This document shows positions 60,467-64,000 of a DNA stretch of 64,000 nucleotides, piece by piece (the stretch's first letter is position 1; each line of letters starts with the position of its first letter). Origin of the DNA: Planctomycetota bacterium. Lineage in GTDB: Bacteria > Planctomycetota > UBA8742 > UBA2392. The stretch spans positions 105,671-169,670 of the forward strand of contig JAIOJA010000023.1 in the NCBI GenBank assembly GCA_019912315.1, written 5' to 3'. The position numbers were made by a program, and so were the translations under genes. Under the pieces are notes generated by a model. The model did no database searches. It had not been told where the DNA came from and was given only the letters and a program-made list of their open reading frames with translations.

Positions 60467-60829
60467 ATGCCGGGGCACGCCTACATTACGCACGGCGATC
60501 CCAACGTGCTGCGTGACGTGGCGATTCAAGTCGCCGGTGGGTTGGGCTACGGGGTTGAGCCTCAGGGCGCATGGCGCCTGAAGGTTTCCCAGGGCAGTCT
60601 GGCCGCCAGCCTGTTTCTTGGCGCGTTCATCGCCTATTGTGATTTCACCGTGGACGTAGTCTCACACGCTGACGGTACATATCACCTGCTGCTGCACCGC
60701 AACAACCCTTGGTGGACCGGGTGGATCGGCATGAACCGGGTGAAGAACCGCGCGATCCAACTGGCCGACGCGTACGGCAATGAGCTGATGCGCGCGGGTG
60801 TGCCGGTACTTCAACGCAACGACTTCTGA
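60467..60829 (+). CDS. Small protein of unknown function in E1-beta operon
   Basis: A 120-residue protein beginning 1 base after pdhB and overlapping the Rieske gene (TGATG). It starts MPGHAYITHGDPNVLRDVAI and has a hydrophobic centre (LAASLFLGAFIAYCDFTVDV) that could be a buried helix or strand pair. HNNPWWTGWIG-like aromatic content (HRNNPWWTGWIGMNRVKNRA) follows. I do not recognise the family. Tight spacing suggests it acts with its neighbours. Confidence 0.7.
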   Translation: MPGHAYITHGDPNVLRDVAIQVAGGLGYGVEPQGAWRLKVSQGSLAASLFLGAFIAYCDFTVDVVSHADGTYHLLLHRNNPWWTGWIGMNRVKNRAIQLADAYGNELMRAGVPVLQRNDF

Positions 60830-61149
60830 TGCCGCTTGTCCGTCTGTGTTCGATTGAAGAAGCGCCCGCGCCCGGTAAGGGCGCGCACTTTGATGTGGGG
60901 GACGGCCCCGGCATCGCGCTGTTTAATGTGAATGGCGAGTTTCGCGCTGTGGAAGATAACTGCCCTCACATGCACGCGCCGCTGCACGACGCGATCTGCG
61001 CTCGCGGCGTGATCACCTGTCTGTGGCACGGCTGGCAGTTCGATTTGAAAACCGGCGTCAGTTTGATGAGCGACCGCATCCGTGTGAAGATCTACGACGT
61101 CAGGCTGGAGGGCAACGCCGTCTTCGTTGACGTGCCGGTTTCGGTATAG
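60829..61149 (+). CDS. Rieske [2Fe-2S] ferredoxin (NirD/small Rieske type)
   Basis: A 106-residue soluble Rieske protein. The cluster ligands are in CPHMHAPL (C-x-H) and CLWHGWQFD (C-x-x-H), 16 residues apart as in the family. FNVNGEFRAVEDNCP and FDLKTGVSL are standard strands. It would carry one electron to or from an oxygenase or reductase; the small size argues against a membrane bc1-type protein. Start overlaps the preceding stop. Confidence 0.92.
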   Translation: MPLVRLCSIEEAPAPGKGAHFDVGDGPGIALFNVNGEFRAVEDNCPHMHAPLHDAICARGVITCLWHGWQFDLKTGVSLMSDRIRVKIYDVRLEGNAVFVDVPVSV

Positions 61150-61177
61150 TCTGTCATCGAATCTCAGGAGCGATTCC

Positions 61178-62017
61178 GTGAGCGGTCAACCGGTGAACTT
61201 TCAACCCTACGGCGACGGGTTCGCCGCTCATCGTGCCGCTGCGAGCGGGCTTGGCAGCATGGAAGAGCAGGCTTTGGCCCGGGCAGGCGCGAAGCTTGAC
61301 AGCGTGCGAACCGGTCTAGGCGGCGACCGCGCGGCCGGCCCGGACCTGGTGCAGGTGATACCGGCGGCTCTGCTTGCCCTGTTGTTCGGCGCGCCCTGCC
61401 TGATCGGCGCCGCGGCGCTGGCAAGACAGCCTGACGGGATAGTTGGCGGCGTGATTCTGGGGATTCTCGGTCTGACGATTCTGGCAATCCCGGTGCTGTT
61501 GTGGATACAGTCAAAGCCCGCCACGCCGAAGCGGGCATTGCAGGGCTTTTATCGCTCCCTGGCGCGCAATCGCGTTGGTAGGGCGCGCGCGCTGACTGTA
61601 CAGGCGGACCTTGACCGTTTTCCGCGCCACCAGCCCATGATCGCCAAGCTTGGAAGGCCTGCGGGCATCCCTCGCGGGTTTGGGGACCGGCACGCGTTTC
61701 AGTCGTACTGGAACGAGCTGCTGCGTTCGCACCCGTCTCCTTATTGTATCAGCCGCGTCAGTAACGTGCGGGTGACGCCCATCGGCCCCGACATTGTGCT
61801 GGTCGACTTTCAGTTGAAGCTGGTCATGAACACCAGCCTGTGGCTGTTGCTGGTTTTCGTCGCGCTGTTGCTGGCTGTGATTGCGGATATTGCCACGCGC
61901 AAAACCGTGAAGGTTCAGATGCGCAAACTGCTGGTGAAGGTCGACGACGAGTGGCACCTGCTCAGCGCCGAATGGCAAGGCTACGAGGAATTCAACATCG
62001 CCTGGCTGCAGCGCTGA
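61178..62017 (+). CDS. Predicted membrane protein of unknown function
   Basis: A 279-residue protein. GTG 61178 follows AGGAG; the longer frame starts inside the Rieske gene. Two adjacent transmembrane helices lie at about 45-95 (VIPAALLALLFGAPCLIGAA, IVGGVILGILGLTILAIPVL), then a soluble domain with HAFQSYWNELLRSHPSPYCI, and a C-terminal helix (LWLLLVFVALLLAVIADIAT). It ends with a short domain (KVDDEWHLLSAEWQGYEEFN). The polar insert between the helices faces the cytosol or periplasm. No family recognised. Confidence 0.72.
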   Translation: MSGQPVNFQPYGDGFAAHRAAASGLGSMEEQALARAGAKLDSVRTGLGGDRAAGPDLVQVIPAALLALLFGAPCLIGAAALARQPDGIVGGVILGILGLTILAIPVLLWIQSKPATPKRALQGFYRSLARNRVGRARALTVQADLDRFPRHQPMIAKLGRPAGIPRGFGDRHAFQSYWNELLRSHPSPYCISRVSNVRVTPIGPDIVLVDFQLKLVMNTSLWLLLVFVALLLAVIADIATRKTVKVQMRKLLVKVDDEWHLLSAEWQGYEEFNIAWLQR

Positions 62018-62030
62018 TGGGAATGACGAA

Positions 62031-62563
62031 ATGCAGACCGACACCGCCGGCAGAATCAAGGTGCAGCTGTACGGCGCCTGGTACGCCGAGCCCGGCGGCT
62101 TGCTGTTTGAACGCGAAGACCGAAATGATGCTCTCGCGATGAATCGCCTAAGACGGCTGCGCGAGAGCCCGGCGAGCGAGCCCCGCTATTCACACAGGAA
62201 GGTGGTCATTGCTTACGCGGCTGTCGGGTTGATTCACCTGCCGCTGGCGATTCTGCACGCCGGGGCCAAGCTGACGGGTACGCGTGGCTGACGGGTACGC
62301 GGGACAACCATCCGGCCGGCCGCGCTGTCTGGTGGCCGGCGCTCGTGGGAGCCATTTCCACTTCGCTGATCGTGTTCGGCACAGCCCTGTTGCTGGCTAC
62401 GGGCAACCCTTGCATGGCAATTCTGACCTGGCCGTCGTCGCAGCGTCAATTGCCTCTGACGACGGTCACTGTTTCAAAGGCGACAGCAGGTACAAGATTG
62501 CTTCCCCAGACCACAATCACAACGTGCCAGTCACTGTTTTCGGAACTCCCGGTCGTCCTGTGA
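62031..62563 (+). pseudogene. Small membrane protein interrupted by a 17-base tandem duplication
   Basis: Frame 62031 encodes an 86-residue start (MQTDTAGRIKVQLYGAWYAE, then a helix VVIAYAAVGLIHLPLAILHA) that stops at 62291 within a duplicated segment. Shifting by two bases, the downstream frame continues the same protein (LTGTRDNHPAGRAVWWPALV, then helix ISTSLIVFGTALLLATG) to 62563. Removing one copy of the 17-base repeat restores a continuous frame. The 3' end overlaps the minus-strand gene, so the true C-terminus is uncertain. It could be a real recent mutation or an assembly error. Confidence 0.45.
62270..62301 (+). repeat. 17-base tandem duplication
   Basis: GCTGACGGGTACGCG occurs at 62270-62284 and again at 62287-62301 (period 17). 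The second copy shifts the reading frame by two. Confidence 0.9.
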
Positions 62564-63563
62564 AACGCGCACTTCGTGGGGTCCGCAGCGTCGTCAAAAG
62601 CCGAAGGATCACTATTCGGCGTGTATATCGTCCTCGATTCATCATACTCCGCCTGTCCGTCATCGGTTGTGCCAACGATGGGATGCCCCTTCTCGGCGAG
62701 AAAGCTCCGTTTGAATGCGGCACTGTCCCATTCAGAAACATCTACAATGACATCTATTGAGTGACTGGGCACGGGATCGTCGACAGCGTCCAATGCTGGG
62801 AAATCTATGTTGCTTTGGGAAAGGCTGAGAGTGGCCGTGGGCTTAAGCGGTGAGCCGGAGTCTGCTCGTACCTGTTCCTGATCCAGTATCTCCTCGACCA
62901 TTGCTCCGGCCAAACTGGGTAGATTGACGGTACTCGCGGGGCTCTGATTCAGATTTATAAGAATATTCCCATGAACGCACGACAGATCACGCGAGCTCTG
63001 TCCCTCCCAGTCCTCAATTTGCTCACGGTCATGGTCATGAAGAACGAGAATGTGGCCCGCCTCTACGCCAAAGTCAGGACCCCAAACCGAATAAGCCGCC
63101 CTGACGGACATCTGCCGTTTCCCGGCGACATCCAGCGCCATGATTCGCTTGGCGGCGTGGTGGTCCGGCGCAACCACGACTTCGACGCCAATTCTGTTGT
63201 CCTCACTTCCAAACACCAGCTTTCGAGCCACACAAACCGATAAGTCCCAGATTCCTCATCCCATGACGGAATCGAACCACCGCCGTCCGAAAGCGTCTTG
63301 GTCTCGCGAAACACAGTGACTCCATCTTCAAGTTGCTCGTATCCATTCAATACGCCGTAGGCGGCTTGCTCGAATGTGAAGCCGAGAATTGCGTCTGTTT
63401 CGTCCGGCCACGAATCAAGCTTCATCAGTTCGGCCTGTTCTTCACCGAGAATGTCCAAGATGTCCGCATTGGGTTCCTGAGGTGTCTGGGCGCTTTGAGT
63501 AGGACCGTGAAACACAACCCCAAAGATGCCGACAAGCACCACAAATCTTACGACTGTACGCAT
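62446..63563 (-). pseudogene. Secreted protein with internal frameshift
   Basis: ATG 63563 follows AAGGAG and opens a signal peptide (MRTVVRFVVLVGIFGVVFHG, cut near QSA-QT). The frame reads normally (EEQAELMKLDSWPDETDAIL) to about SGTYRFVW, then degenerates into Arg/Ser/Trp-rich out-of-frame sequence. A second frame opens near 63231 (ARKLVFGSEDNRIGVEVVVA) and runs to 62446 with convincing protein sequence (VWGPDFGVEAGHILVLHDHD, HSIDVIVDVSEWD). The two parts together give about 370 residues. The frameshift lies roughly at 63225-63245, where I see no homopolymer run. Function unknown; base composition looks lower in GC than the neighbours. Confidence 0.6.
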
Positions 63564-63582
63564 GTCAGACTCTCCTTGACTG

Positions 63583-63849
63583 CTATTTGATTCGGATTGA
63601 ATGCTCCACCCCGGCGTCTTTCACGGAAACCTCTAACGTGTGATCAGATGGAAGCAAAATCTTCCTTTCGTCGTCATGACTGGTATCCCGAACGGCCGTG
63701 AGGTAGTCGGCCACATCCTTGCCATCCCCCGGCTTTATCGGCCCCACCGTTGCATCCGAGACCTTGCTCTGAACCAGTACATATGCGTGGAGCGTGAAGA
63801 ACGATCGCGCGCGAACACCGTTTACAATAGGGCTGTAGTAGAAGCGGTA
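63583..63849 (-). pseudogene. C-terminal remnant of a gene cut by the IS element
   Basis: An open minus-strand frame of 88 codons follows directly after the transposase stop and reads YRFYYSPIVNGVRARSFFTL, LHAYVLVQSKVSDATVG and IKPGDGKDVADYLTAVRD to a stop at 63583. There is no plausible start codon with a ribosome site, so it looks like the 3' part of a gene whose front was lost. It ends 20 bases before the secreted pseudogene. Confidence 0.45.
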
Positions 63850-64000
63850 TCAAAAACGGCGCAACAGGATGATGATGCACCCAAGCTGCACGAAGGCAAG
63901 GAAGTTGGCGGCATGGTAATCCCAGCGTGTCACGAGTCTGCGGAAGTTCTGAAGCCAGGCGAACAGGCGCTCGACTGTCCATCTTCGGCGGTAGCCAGGC
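63850..64000 (-). mobile_element. IS5-family transposase, C-terminal part (cut by window edge)
   Basis: The minus strand encodes [19 protein letters not shown], then [20 protein letters not shown] and LLRRF-stop. This is the characteristic C-terminus of IS5-group DDE transposases, with E of the DDE triad in VERLFAW. The rest lies beyond base 64000. The element's end should lie a short distance past the stop, about 63825-63850 (GGGCTGTAGTAG region), but I cannot define the inverted repeat with only one end visible. Confidence 0.85.

Noticed and set aside
62284..62760. 158-codon plus-strand frame across the broken membrane gene and the minus-strand pseudogene
   Set aside because: It has no ribosome site, mixes unrelated segments and contradicts the two better-supported frames.

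Overview
The window is GC-rich, gene-dense bacterial chromosome. It most resembles a free-living Planctomycetota-type or related PVC-group genome, probably from an environmental assembly. This is an inference from gene content: three Hanks-type Ser/Thr kinases, a TPR protein ending in two RNA-polymerase alpha-CTD-like modules, a planctomycete-style PDZ serine protease, futalosine-pathway menaquinone synthesis (mqnD), bacillithiol synthesis (bshA), and a peptidoglycan cluster without ftsZ in view. No rRNA, tRNA or CRISPR array was seen.

Layout. 44-6590: an MsbA-like ABC exporter, a glycosyltransferase, a Ser/Thr kinase and a membrane-bound spermidine-synthase-like protein. 6890-15102: a type IV pilus locus with a major pilin, two pseudopilins and pilM-pilN-pilO-pilP-like-pilQ. 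15109-25194: isoprenoid genes (polyprenyl synthase, dxs), nadK, a GAF/HD-GYP protein, mqnD, a NapG-type ferredoxin, a cysteine desulfurase and aroA. 25204-27821 (minus): a kinase and the TPR/alpha-CTD protein behind a good promoter. 27974-29483 (minus): a lipoprotein and an FmdB zinc ribbon. 29754-34212: four adjacent secreted paralogues built from one repeated domain. 34284-36381 (minus): a TPR-like secreted protein and pyrF. 36712-45050: mraZ-orf84-rsmH-ftsL-ftsI-murE-murF-mraY, with MraZ-type operators upstream. 45053-55201: envelope-linked accessory genes (VWA protein, crotonase, SixA phosphatase, PDZ protease, third kinase, bshA). 55202-55794: a noncoding stretch with a strong promoter and a serial-hairpin RNA candidate. 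55795-62017: rimO, a small nucleotidyltransferase-like protein, a DEAD-box helicase, a pyruvate dehydrogenase E1-beta/Rieske cluster and a membrane protein. 62031-64000: a decayed edge with two frame-disrupted genes, an orphan C-terminal reading frame and the 3' end of an IS5-family transposase.

Most notable. (1) The four-gene secreted family at 29754-34212 carries about eight copies of a domain I do not recognise, with a sigma-54-like promoter in front. (2) One member, the 30434 gene, also carries a domain that closely matches the globular part of the major pilin at 6890 but lacks the pilin helix, which suggests a pilus-linked secreted system. (3) The kinases share an N-terminal module resembling the GspE/MshE N-terminal domain. 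(4) The pilP-position protein has a long repeat insertion. (5) Several intergenic regions hold structured or repeated elements.
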